A stretch of 64,000 bases of DNA from positions 18,420 through 82,419 of the forward strand of contig JACCFC020000003.1 in NCBI GenBank assembly GCA_020830965.2, given 5' to 3'. Both the position numbers and the translations under genes were made by a program. Each line of letters begins with the position of its first letter. Position 1 is the first letter of the stretch. This stretch comes from Neisseriaceae bacterium TC5R-5 (GTDB lineage: Bacteria > Pseudomonadota > Gammaproteobacteria > Burkholderiales > Chromobacteriaceae). Positions 1-8,416 of this stretch are shown here, in pieces. The notes under the pieces were generated by a model. It saw nothing but the letters and a program-made list of their open reading frames with translations. It had not been told where the DNA came from and did no database searches.

Positions 1-181
1 CTCCAGCCGTGGCCGGGGGGGTGCCGGCTTTGCGGGCTTGCGTCACCCAATAAGCCAGCGTGCCCTGATTCATGTTCAGCCGTGCAGCCGCCTCCGCCGC
101 CGAAAATCCTTGTTCAAGCACCAGCTTGATCGCTTCCGCCCGGAATTCCGGGGCATAGCTTTGCGTTACTCGCTTGCTCAT
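1..181 (-). CDS. IS3-family transposase OrfA, N-terminal part
   Basis: This minus-strand frame starts with ATG at 181 and runs off the window start; about 60 residues are visible. It opens MSKRVTQSYAPEFRAEAIKL and continues with a helix-turn-helix segment (FSAAEAAARLNMNQGTLAYW), typical of the HTH_Tnp_1 domain of IS3/IS911 OrfA, which recognises the element ends. A good ribosome site (AGGAG) lies 7 bases upstream of the ATG. In this family OrfA is fused to OrfB by programmed -1 frameshifting to give the active transposase; that part lies outside the window. Whether this copy is intact cannot be judged. Confidence 0.75.
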   Translation of the reverse strand, partial: MSKRVTQSYAPEFRAEAIKLVLEQGFSAAEAAARLNMNQGTLAYWVTQARKAGTPPATAG

Positions 182-241
182 GTCTCACTCCTGTTGGTTC
201 AGATTTTACCAAACAGGTGTTTCTACGCATTTCAGGCTACA
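1..241 (-). mobile_element. End of an IS3-family insertion sequence (copy A), cut by the window edge
   Basis: The minus strand carries an orfA start at 181 and about 60 bases of leader up to a probable element tip near 241. Read on the minus strand the tip begins with TG, the usual IS3-family terminus. At 242 the sequence switches abruptly to the 3' part of an IS3-type orfB on the opposite strand. I infer that this element inserted into, or recombined with, an older IS3 copy. Only one end is in the window, so the target duplication and the full inverted repeats cannot be checked. Confidence 0.6.
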
Positions 242-532
242 TCACAGTACTGCGCGCACGATTACCAGAAACTGCTGAAGCAGTTTGGCATAACCGCATC
301 TATTAGTCGCAAGGGGGATTGCTGGGATAACGCCCCGATGGAAAGCTTCTGGGGAACGCTCAAAAATGAGCGGGTTCACCATCGGCATTACCACACCCGA
401 GCGCAAGCAATACAGGAGATCACCGAGTACATTGAGATATTCTACAATCGACAACGGAAACAGGCTCGCCTCGGCTACCTGTCACCCGCCGCCTTCACGC
501 AGCGATATTATGAAAATCAACTCGCCGCTTAA
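242..532 (+). pseudogene. IS3-family transposase OrfB, C-terminal remnant
   Basis: About 95 residues of the catalytic C-terminus of an IS3-type OrfB (rve integrase core) are readable up to the TAA at 532. The stretch starts at SQYCAHDYQKLLKQFGITAS and includes the last catalytic acid (DNAPMESFWGTLKNE) and the usual end (RLGYLSPAAF). The region normally holding the first two DDE aspartates, including the HSDRGSQY-type motif, has been replaced by the neighbouring element at about 241, so the gene is dead. The bases after the stop (about 533-565, with GGACTCCAC and GGCAGGTTA) look like the tail of the same element; its exact tip is uncertain. Confidence 0.75.
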
Positions 533-602
533 CCCGTTGGACTCCACAAGTACGCGGCAGGTTAAGATATCAGAGGGTTGGATCAATAATACTTATCAAA
601 GT

Positions 603-631
603 TAGGGTGATAATGCGCAATTACCACCCTA
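603..631 (-). terminator. Hairpin downstream of the pilin gene
   Basis: A 12-bp stem (one G-U pair) with a 5-base loop lies 19 bases past the stop of the minus-strand pilin gene. The arms are TAGGGTG-plus-AT and its complement. Only a weak T-run follows, so it may act as a weak terminator or as an RNA-stabilising 3' hairpin. Confidence 0.4.
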
Positions 632-649
632 GTTCATTACAATATCAGA

Positions 650-1243
650 TTAATTATAAGCAAAAGAATAATCAGCTGAAGAAACTACGGTACCCGCTCC
701 AGGTTGAACATAGGCGCCAGTGGCATTAGCTGCATAGTAACTAACGGAATATGTCATTACCGCAGTTCTGTTAGGAGCCGCGCCTGTTAATGTAAAGTAA
801 TTAGCAGAACCGGCACCAGAATTAGGACCACCTAAAATGATCGCGCTACCATCGAGATTACGCAACTGAAGCTCAACGTTGGTGGCCGTACCTGACACAT
901 TTTTCAGACGGGTACCCGTTGAATTAGCGGTAGTAGTCAATTCAAAGTGTGCGGAAACTCCGTTCATAGGGGTAGCAGGTGTGCCGTCTACGATATTTGC
1001 TGGGCAGTCTATTGCTGTCAATGTAAACTGTCTCGAACCGGCTTCACGCCCAGCAGCATCAGGTAATGCACTCTGGCTAACTGTTGGCAGCTCAACAGTT
1101 TTATTAACATCAGCGGGCAAAAGAGTACATGTATTAGCGGTGATCAAACCGGTAAAGTTAACCGTACCATTGGCAGCAAAAGTCGAACCAGCAGCAACCA
1201 TACCCAAAGCACTCAAAACACCTACTACGATTTGTTTTTTCAT
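650..1243 (-). CDS. Type 1-like fimbrial major subunit (pilin)
   Basis: This is a 197-residue secreted pilin of the chaperone-usher class. Residues 1-23 are a clear signal peptide ending in STFA-A. The mature part starts NGTVNFTGLITANTCTLLPA, with the first conserved cysteine, and the second cysteine follows in LTAIDCPAN; the pair forms the family disulfide. The C-terminus ends with the alternating aromatic pattern SADYSFAYN, the beta-zipper segment bound by the chaperone. AAGG precedes the ATG by 8 bases. It stands alone: its likely chaperone and usher partners are almost 40 kb away (38.5-44.7 kb). Its upstream region lacks the conserved promoter module seen before three of the pilins there. 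It may be a solitary accessory subunit. Confidence 0.85.
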   Translation of the reverse strand: MKKQIVVGVLSALGMVAAGSTFAANGTVNFTGLITANTCTLLPADVNKTVELPTVSQSALPDAAGREAGSRQFTLTAIDCPANIVDGTPATPMNGVSAHFELTTTANSTGTRLKNVSGTATNVELQLRNLDGSAIILGGPNSGAGSANYFTLTGAAPNRTAVMTYSVSYYAANATGAYVQPGAGTVVSSADYSFAYN

Positions 1244-1359
1244 TACAAATACCTTATTAACTAATTAAGAATGTCACTAATCATTAACCCATTTAATGAT
1301 TTCCGACGGTAAAAATACTACAAGTACAACACAATTATCAAGCTTATTGATCAGCTAGA

Positions 1360-4011
1360 TTAATATCTTGGTTGATAAACAAAGCCATTATCCTCCACCA
1401 CAATAGAAATGGCAGTGCATTTACGTACTTCATTTTGTTGACTTAGCCAATAACGACTCAAGCCCGGCAATATTCTTTGTTCAATAAAACTAATCAGCAT
1501 TCGTGCGCCAGTTTCTGCTACTGGGCAGCGGGATACAATATGAGCAACTACTTCTTCGCTGTAATCCAACTGTATATTGTGATGACTGAGCATACGCTGG
1601 CAAACTTTATTCAGATGCAAACGCACAATACGCTCCAGAGTATCCAACATCAGTGGCAGGTAAGGTATAACCGTCACGCGCCCAATAAAAGCCGCTGGAA
1701 AAACCTTTAACAACTCCGGCTGCAAAGCCTCACGTAATGCTTCAGTATCCGGTATCAGCTCAGGATCTTCGCATAAACCAGCCAATAGTTCACCACCGGT
1801 ATTGCTAGTCAACAGTAACACTGTATTTTTAAAATCGATATGCCGACCTTCCCCGTCTTCCATCCAGCCCTTATCAAACACCTGATAGAAAACTTCGTGC
1901 ACATCCGGATGGGCTTTTTCTACCTCATCCAACAGCACCACACTATAGGGCTTACGACGTACAGCCTCAGTAAGCACACCACCTTCACCATAACCAACAT
2001 AACCAGGAGGAGCCCCCTTTAATGAAGACACGGTATGTGCCTCCTGGTATTCACTCATATTGATGGTAATCAGATTTTGTTCGCCACCATACAGCTTGTC
2101 GGCAATAGCCAAAGCGGTTTCAGTTTTACCTACCCCAGAAGGCCCTACCAACATGAAAACGCCTATGGGCTTGCCTGGATCGCCCAGATTTGCTCGCGCG
2201 GTTTGAATTCGCTCACTAATCAGATCCAATGCCGCTGGCTGACCAATCACACGCTGCGACAAATGCTCTGGCAGTTCCAAAACAGCATCTATTTCATCTT
2301 TCAACATCTGCCCAACCGGAATACCGGTCCAATCAGCAACGATAGCAGCAATTACTGAAGCATTGACTTCTGCCTGCATCAACGGCTGCTCTTGCTGCAT
2401 TGCTACCAGTTGTGCTTCTAGTTGTGGTAAACTTTCTAGTACTACCTCTGCTACCGCCTGTTGTTCGACATCGTCAGCAATCAGTTGCTGACGAGCTGCC
2501 AGCACTCGTTGAGTCAGATCCCTCTCTTGCTCCCAACGTTGCTCTAACTCTTTTGACTCCTGCTCCAATTGCCCTATTTTTTGCTCAAGAGCAGAGACCT
2601 GTTGCTGATCACCTTTACCAAAAACCAAAGCCTTGACCATTAAAGCAAGCTCAGTTCGCGCCGACTCAATCTGGAACTTCAAATTCTGCAGCGGTGCTGG
2701 TGGCGCATGTAAAGTAACCGCGACCCGAGCACAGGCTGTATCTAACAGGCTAATCGCTTTATCGGGTAATTGCCGAGCCGGAATGTAGCGATGCGATAAC
2801 TTAACTGCGGCAGAAACCGCCTCATCCATAATCCAAACACCGTGATGTTTTTCCAACATCGCAACCAGACCACGCAACATGGCTGTTGCCTCAGCTTCCT
2901 CTGGCTCTGGCACCTGCAATACTTGAAAGCGGCGAGTTAATGCCGGGTCTTTCTCAATATGTTTCTTATATTCACTCCAAGTGGTTGCACCAATAGTACG
3001 TAACGCGCCGCGCGCTAAGGCAGGTTTTAATAGATTGGCAGCATCACCTGTACCTGCAGCACCACCGGCCCCCACAAGAGTGTGTACTTCATCAATAAAA
3101 ATAATAACCGGCTGCACCGATGCTGTAGCTTCTTCCAACACAGACTTGAGCCGCGACTCAAACTCACCCTTCATGCTAGCACCCGCCAGCAATGCACCGA
3201 CGTCTAAAGATAGCAAACGAACTTCAGCCAAAGCAGGAGGAACTTCGCCATTCACTATAGCCAAAGCCAAACCCTCAACTACTGCGGTTTTGCCTACTCC
3301 AGCCTCCCCGGTAAGGAGAGGGTTATTCTGACGGCGACGCAGTAAAATATCGACCATAGTCCGAATTTCATGCTCACGACCTAACACCGGGTCTAGCTTA
3401 CCATCCCTAGCCAAGCGAGTAAGATCAGAACAGTAACGCGCCAAACCTGACTTACCATTCGTTTCGGCAATCGCCCCACTTGCCTCACCAGGTAGCGCAG
3501 CGCCCAATTCTGTACCATCGTACGCTGCCTCACCTGCCTCCACCGAGCCCTGACAAATCGCAGGCAACAAATCTACCAATTGCTCCACCGGAATGTTCTG
3601 CAACACCGAGGATATACCCAAAGTAACTCGGCGCAACTCCGGCGTGGAGAGCAAAGCTAACAACAAGTGACTACTACGTACTTTATGATCAGCAAACTCT
3701 AAAGTGGCATGTATCCAAGCACGCTCAATCGCCAACTCTATATAATGCGAAAAATCACTGATAGAGCTTGCACCAACCGGCAATTGTTCCAGAGCCTTAG
3801 TTAAGTCACGTTCCCACTGCTCAACATCTACATTGAAATGCCTAATAATGCGCTTTAAATCAGAGTCACCAGACTGCGATAGCTGATGAAGCCAGTGCAC
3901 TAGTTCAACATAAGGGTTGCCACGCAACTTACAGAAAGTGGTGGCACTTTCAATGCTCTTAAACAGTGTGCCATTTAACTTACCAAAAAGAGCCTGACGA
4001 GAGAGAGCCAT
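1360..4011 (-). CDS. clpV: Type VI secretion ATPase TssH/ClpV
   Basis: An 883-residue AAA+ disaggregase of the ClpB/ClpV family. In type VI secretion ClpV disassembles contracted TssBC sheaths so that they can be reused. The domains are a Clp-N repeat region (about 1-150), a first AAA+ module with Walker A GEAGVGKT (235-242), Walker B FIDEVHTL and an arginine-finger segment ALTRRF (357-362), a middle coiled coil (about 445-545), and a second AAA+ module with Walker A GPSGVGKT (623-630) and Walker B VVLLDEVEKAH. The N-terminal region opens LFGKLNGTLFKSIESATTFC, which fits TssH rather than housekeeping ClpB. No other type VI gene is visible within 60 kb on its right; the left side is an IS junction. 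It is therefore an orphan here, or the edge of a rearranged cluster. No strong ribosome site is seen. Confidence 0.88.
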   Translation of the reverse strand: MALSRQALFGKLNGTLFKSIESATTFCKLRGNPYVELVHWLHQLSQSGDSDLKRIIRHFNVDVEQWERDLTKALEQLPVGASSISDFSHYIELAIERAWIHATLEFADHKVRSSHLLLALLSTPELRRVTLGISSVLQNIPVEQLVDLLPAICQGSVEAGEAAYDGTELGAALPGEASGAIAETNGKSGLARYCSDLTRLARDGKLDPVLGREHEIRTMVDILLRRRQNNPLLTGEAGVGKTAVVEGLALAIVNGEVPPALAEVRLLSLDVGALLAGASMKGEFESRLKSVLEEATASVQPVIIFIDEVHTLVGAGGAAGTGDAANLLKPALARGALRTIGATTWSEYKKHIEKDPALTRRFQVLQVPEPEEAEATAMLRGLVAMLEKHHGVWIMDEAVSAAVKLSHRYIPARQLPDKAISLLDTACARVAVTLHAPPAPLQNLKFQIESARTELALMVKALVFGKGDQQQVSALEQKIGQLEQESKELEQRWEQERDLTQRVLAARQQLIADDVEQQAVAEVVLESLPQLEAQLVAMQQEQPLMQAEVNASVIAAIVADWTGIPVGQMLKDEIDAVLELPEHLSQRVIGQPAALDLISERIQTARANLGDPGKPIGVFMLVGPSGVGKTETALAIADKLYGGEQNLITINMSEYQEAHTVSSLKGAPPGYVGYGEGGVLTEAVRRKPYSVVLLDEVEKAHPDVHEVFYQVFDKGWMEDGEGRHIDFKNTVLLLTSNTGGELLAGLCEDPELIPDTEALREALQPELLKVFPAAFIGRVTVIPYLPLMLDTLERIVRLHLNKVCQRMLSHHNIQLDYSEEVVAHIVSRCPVAETGARMLISFIEQRILPGLSRYWLSQQNEVRKCTAISIVVEDNGFVYQPRY

Positions 4012-4515
4012 AGTATTTTTCGTATCCGTGCTGAGTTAGTCTCGCACAATCACTGCAAACATTCGATGAACAGGATTATGCACGTTTACCTTGAGTTTGA
4101 CTCCAAGGGATTTCTGAATCACTTAACTGAAAAATCAGAAACTTTTGTAGGAAATTTCCGAGTAATTTTACAAAACAATAAATATGAAAAAATTTACATG
4201 CATCAAGAAAGTTACATAAAAAAAACAATGCCAAAAAAATAAATCGTACTGTGGTTATTGATACGCCAATTACCTTACAGCAAGACAAATACCGCTAAAC
4301 GATTGAATAATAATCAATTTATAAGGGGATAAAACTACTTAAATCAATAAATTTCTTAGTCATCAATCCGATACACAACATGCAATGGTCACTAGCATGG
4401 AAAAATAGAGTAAGAAATTATATGGCATCACTCTTTCAGAAGAAGCTAAGCCAGACCATTAATCCCTAGCAGGGTTGTCGCGTCCCATTAATATACGACA
4501 CCGCTATTCCCCACT
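4012..4515. other. AT-rich intergenic region, about 500 bp, no gene seen
   Basis: This gap is much richer in A and T than its surroundings. The only open frame (70 codons, minus strand, 4076-4288) has a composition driven by poly-A/T and no ribosome site, so I do not call it. The promoter of the ClpV gene presumably lies near the left end. I see no tRNA, no clear terminator and no repeat. The base composition may mark an old insertion boundary. Confidence 0.5.
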
Positions 4516-5394
4516 CTAGCCAAACAAACGCCCTAACAAGCTAGGCTTGCGTGAGACCAACAATTCTTGCCCAAACTCATGAAGCAGGTCAGAAATTAGC
4601 CCAGCATCGGCACGAGGCCTTCGCGCTTTCGCCGGATTAGTATAACCAACAGGAGATAGTGCCAGCCGTCCCCCTTGTCGTGATAAACGATAAGCACTAG
4701 CGCAACCAGGACAAAATAACTCCGCTCCGTCAGCTACAGCGCGGGGAATGACAATAATCGGCCCACAAGCAGCACAATGTTGTAATGGAATACCAGGTTC
4801 ACTATGGCTAATGATGTTATTTAAGTGCCCTGCCTGTCCCAGTTTGATAAAACGCTCCCCTAGAACACGATCAAATTGACTTCCAAGATGATCTTGCACA
4901 ATAGCCAATGCTTGTTCCAATGACATCCCCTGGCGATAAGGTCGTGTGCTTGTCATCGCATCGAAGGCATCGGTAAGTCCGACAATACGAGCAACCAAAG
5001 GGATCTGCTCACCTTGCAAACCCTGTGGATAGCCTTTGCCATCAGGTGTCTCATGGTGTTTCAATACCGCATCCATCACCAATTCCGCTAAAGGATGATC
5101 TCGTAACAACTCAGCCCCTATCTGGGGGTGCGTTTTAATCACTTCATACTCTGCGTCGCTGAGTTTATCTGGTTTATTTAAAATAGCGTCAGGGACACCT
5201 ACTTTTCCTAAATCATGCAAAAAACCACCCAAAGCTATTTTTTCCACTTCGGCCTTGGGCAAGTCCAAATCTTCGGCCAATAGATAGGAAAAGCGTGATA
5301 CACGCCACAAATGACCACCGGTATAAGCATCTCTAGCTTCTACCAACATGGCCATGGTGTATAAGGTTTTGAGTAGGTCTTGAGCATATTGCAT
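4516..5394 (-). CDS. HD-GYP domain protein with C-terminal zinc-ribbon-like tail
   Basis: A 292-residue protein. Residues about 10-190 form an HD-GYP domain, the family that hydrolyses cyclic di-GMP. Key motifs are present: HDLGK (HD at 60-61), LNKPDKLSDAE, KTHPQIGAELL, HHETPDGKGYP (HHE 113-115, GYP 121-123) and DAFDAMTSTRPYR. There is no receiver, GAF or membrane segment before it. The C-terminal about 90 residues carry two CxxC pairs (HCAACGP and FCPGCAS), which look like a small metal-binding ribbon and are not part of the usual domain. AAGG precedes the ATG by about 8 bases. Transcription is probably monocistronic: gaps of 168 and 504 bases flank it. Catalytic activity is inferred from the intact motifs. 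Confidence 0.85.
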   Translation of the reverse strand: MQYAQDLLKTLYTMAMLVEARDAYTGGHLWRVSRFSYLLAEDLDLPKAEVEKIALGGFLHDLGKVGVPDAILNKPDKLSDAEYEVIKTHPQIGAELLRDHPLAELVMDAVLKHHETPDGKGYPQGLQGEQIPLVARIVGLTDAFDAMTSTRPYRQGMSLEQALAIVQDHLGSQFDRVLGERFIKLGQAGHLNNIISHSEPGIPLQHCAACGPIIVIPRAVADGAELFCPGCASAYRLSRQGGRLALSPVGYTNPAKARRPRADAGLISDLLHEFGQELLVSRKPSLLGRLFG

Positions 5395-5400
5395 GATTAG

Positions 5401-5499
5401 CCCTTATTGATATACGCGGGATGGGGCGCAATAGCGTGCTCCCGTACGTATTTTTCTAACAAACAGAACAACTCCTTTACTATGGCCTATCAATAAGGG
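5401..5499. repeat. 12-bp perfect inverted repeat in the upstream region of the HD-GYP gene
   Basis: CCCTTATTGATA at 5401-5412 is matched by its exact complement TATCAATAAGGG at 5488-5499. The first arm lies just upstream of the HD-GYP start codon and includes its ribosome site. The two arms are 75 bases apart, too far for a terminator. They could be paired operator sites or chance similarity. Confidence 0.4.
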
Positions 5500-5562
5500 T
5501 TTACCAGCTAAATAAATCAGCCATCAGTAGACCGAGCGACCGACGGATTTAGGTATGAAAGG

Positions 5563-8301
5563 TTAATGTTGAGCCGCAAAATCACCAGCATAAACATGGG
5601 TCAATTGCGCAGGATTAATGTACTTACGCAGGGCCGTATTCACTCGCTCAACAGTCAAGTTGGCAATAGCAGCATCAATCTGCGCACTAAAAGCCATATT
5701 TCGTTTAGTAGCTAACTGCATATCCAAAATGTCACCAAGCAGATCATTTTGTGCTCGACTGATTTGACGTTCCTGCTGTAATGCTTTTTGAGCATCTACC
5801 AACTCTTCAGCACTGATGCCATTGCGCAGCAAACGTTCTAACTCTTGCTGTACACCTTGTTGTAATTTGATCAGGTTTTGCGGAGCATAGATTGCTTGCA
5901 AAGATAAACTACCGACGGCGTCAAAGCTGGAGGCGTCAAAACTACTTCTCGCAGAATAGCTAATCCCTTCTTGCTGACGCAGTCGATCTAGGAGTCTGGA
6001 CTTGACTCCTCCCCCCAGAATTTTGTTAGCGACCAGCAGGGCAGGGTAATCGACATCTTGGTCACTCATTTCCAGCGGTACAGCCGCCAAATAATAAGCA
6101 TTGGCTTTATCTGGCGTTTCTAGTTTTTGTTGACCCGGCTTAGGAGCGGGAAGTAAACGAGGTAAGCGGAGGTAGTCCGCTGGACTGTTCCAGCTACCAA
6201 ATAGTTGCTGCAATTGAGTTTGGGTATTGGCGCTATCAAAGTCGCCGACTAAAGCCAGCCTGGCATGATTCGCACCATAGAAATTTTTATAAAATGCCTT
6301 TACTGCAGCCAAATTAGTACTTTGAATAGTTTGCAGCGTTTCATCCAAACGACCAAGATAGCGGATGTCTCCCGGCAAATAAGGATTGAGGGCTTGTGAC
6401 AACGCTTGGGCCGCCAAAGCTCTTGGTTCACTTCGTTGCGACTCTAAAGCACTGATCGTTTCTTTTTTGAGTTGTTCAAATTCTGCAGTCGGAAAGCTTG
6501 CTTGTTGCAGCAAACTGGCAAGCAAGTTTAATAATTCTGGCAGATATTGGCGGGTTGTTTCAAAACGAAGATTGAGTTCCTGCCCATTACTGCTGATTGT
6601 GAGCGTGCTGTTGAGCTCATCCAGTTTGTTGCTGATATCAGCACGGCTTAGCTTGCCGCTACCACGCATCAGCATATTAGCCACCAGGCTGGCTGGTACG
6701 GCTTGACCAAACAGGTTATGTTCATTACCAAAAGCAAAGCTAAAACTGCCATAAACCTTAGCCGCACGAGTTTTTTTGCTCAGCAGTGCCAGTTGTGCAC
6801 CATTGCTAAGCTTTAGTTTCTCAGTACGAGCATCAATATTGGCAGGACTGGCATCGAAAGCTTCCCCTTGGCTGACTGCGGACCGCCCTTGGTAGTTCGC
6901 GACCAATTTGGCCACATCCGGCACCGGTGGGATGATGCTGCGATCCGGTTTGCTGGTGGGGACGAATTCAGCATATGTTCGATTGCTTGCTTTAAAATAG
7001 TTTTCTGCCGCCTGTTGGACTTCGGTAACGGTTAGCGCTTCTAAACGGTCACGATTTAAAAAAAACAAGCGCCAATCCCCTTTAGCAATCGCCTCCGACA
7101 TTTCAATAGCTAAAAGCTCAGGGTCACTCAAGGTTTTATCAATATCGTTGAGCAGGGTAGTTTTGGCTCGTTTCAGTTCTATTGTGGTGATGGGCTTATT
7201 TTTGATTTCTTCGATAGTGGCCAACATAACTGGGCGCAGGTCTGCCTGACTTTGTTGCTTGTTTAGTGTGGCCCAAAAGATGATATATCCTGGTTCTGCT
7301 AAGGAGAATGGCCAAGCATCAACAGCAACGGCATATTTGTCTACAACCAGCGACTGATGTAAACGACCATTAGGTGTATTGCCCAGAATTTCACCTAACA
7401 CTTGCATAGCAACACTATCTGGATGGCTACCGGCGGCAATATGGTAAAGCACGGCAGCCAGTTTCAGGTCGCCAACGCGCTCTACCCGTAGTTCACGTGC
7501 ACCATCACGTTGCGGCTCCACGGTCCAGGTAGGTTGTAGTTGGCGCTGTGGTTTGGCGATTTTGCCAAAGCTTTGTTGAATCATTAGCAGAGTAGTGGCC
7601 GGATCGAACTTGCCGCTTACGAGTAATACGGCATTATCTGGTTGATAATATTTTCGATAAAAGGCACGCAAGTTTTCAATGCGAACGTTTTCTACATCAG
7701 AACGGGCACCAATGGTGTTTTTACCGTAGTTATGCCAGTCATAACTCACTGCGCTCAGTTGTTTCCACAATACTTGCCGTGGGTTGTTTTCGCCCATTTC
7801 CATCTCATTACGCACAACAGAAAACTCGGTGTCAAAATCGCTTTGCGCGATTTTGCTATTGACCATCCGATCAGCTTCCATTGCCAAAGCCCAGCGTAAA
7901 TTATCATCACCACTAGGGAAAGTTTGATAATAGTTTGTTCTATCTAGAAAAGTAGTACCGTTGAAGCGCATGCCACGCTTGCCCAGTTCCTGCATCAGAT
8001 TGCCACTGGTTGGCGTGCCTTTGAACAGCATGTGCTCCAATAAATGTGCCATACCGGTTTCGCCATAGCTTTCGTGGCGACTACCTACCAGATAAGTGAT
8101 ATTTACCGTAGCCGTTGGCTTGGAGGCGTCAGGTGCCAACAATACGCGCAAACCATTCGGTAAGCGGTATTCGGTGATACCTTCCACGCTGGCGTAGGCT
8201 TGCAGCTGATGTTGCGCAACAGCCGACACGGTAGCAGCCGACACCGGTGGCAAGCAGGATAAAAATATAGCGAATAGCAGACCAAAGGGTTGAATGGACA
8301 T
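5563..8301 (-). CDS. M16 family zinc metallopeptidase, exported (pitrilysin-like)
   Basis: This is a 912-residue four-lobed M16 peptidase. I start it at ATG 8301 because AAGGAA sits 11 bases upstream and the first 23 residues then form a signal peptide (MSIQPFGLLF to PPVSA-A); an in-frame upstream codon at 8376 would bury it. The inverted zinc motif HLLEH lies at residues 86-90, with the third ligand in RNEMEMGENNP (E166), 76 residues after the motif, as the family requires. The second half (from about residue 475) repeats the M16 fold without the metal site (NEHNLFGQAVPASLVANML), so active and inactive halves are fused in one chain. It probably degrades peptides or processes proteins in the periplasm; the substrate is unknown. 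Confidence 0.9.
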   Translation of the reverse strand: MSIQPFGLLFAIFLSCLPPVSAATVSAVAQHQLQAYASVEGITEYRLPNGLRVLLAPDASKPTATVNITYLVGSRHESYGETGMAHLLEHMLFKGTPTSGNLMQELGKRGMRFNGTTFLDRTNYYQTFPSGDDNLRWALAMEADRMVNSKIAQSDFDTEFSVVRNEMEMGENNPRQVLWKQLSAVSYDWHNYGKNTIGARSDVENVRIENLRAFYRKYYQPDNAVLLVSGKFDPATTLLMIQQSFGKIAKPQRQLQPTWTVEPQRDGARELRVERVGDLKLAAVLYHIAAGSHPDSVAMQVLGEILGNTPNGRLHQSLVVDKYAVAVDAWPFSLAEPGYIIFWATLNKQQSQADLRPVMLATIEEIKNKPITTIELKRAKTTLLNDIDKTLSDPELLAIEMSEAIAKGDWRLFFLNRDRLEALTVTEVQQAAENYFKASNRTYAEFVPTSKPDRSIIPPVPDVAKLVANYQGRSAVSQGEAFDASPANIDARTEKLKLSNGAQLALLSKKTRAAKVYGSFSFAFGNEHNLFGQAVPASLVANMLMRGSGKLSRADISNKLDELNSTLTISSNGQELNLRFETTRQYLPELLNLLASLLQQASFPTAEFEQLKKETISALESQRSEPRALAAQALSQALNPYLPGDIRYLGRLDETLQTIQSTNLAAVKAFYKNFYGANHARLALVGDFDSANTQTQLQQLFGSWNSPADYLRLPRLLPAPKPGQQKLETPDKANAYYLAAVPLEMSDQDVDYPALLVANKILGGGVKSRLLDRLRQQEGISYSARSSFDASSFDAVGSLSLQAIYAPQNLIKLQQGVQQELERLLRNGISAEELVDAQKALQQERQISRAQNDLLGDILDMQLATKRNMAFSAQIDAAIANLTVERVNTALRKYINPAQLTHVYAGDFAAQH

Positions 8302-8416
8302 GCAGATGAGTTCCTTTATTGAGCAATCAATAAACCAATTTCTTGCCCGCGTTGCCATTTTATTTAGCACGGCCAAGCCATGACAGAGATATGTTGAGTA
8401 CGCTAGGTAGAGTATT

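Noticed and set aside
4076-4288. 70-codon minus-strand frame in the AT-rich gap
   Set aside because: It has no ribosome site, an unusual Phe/Cys-rich composition explained by the local A/T content, and no resemblance to a known small protein.
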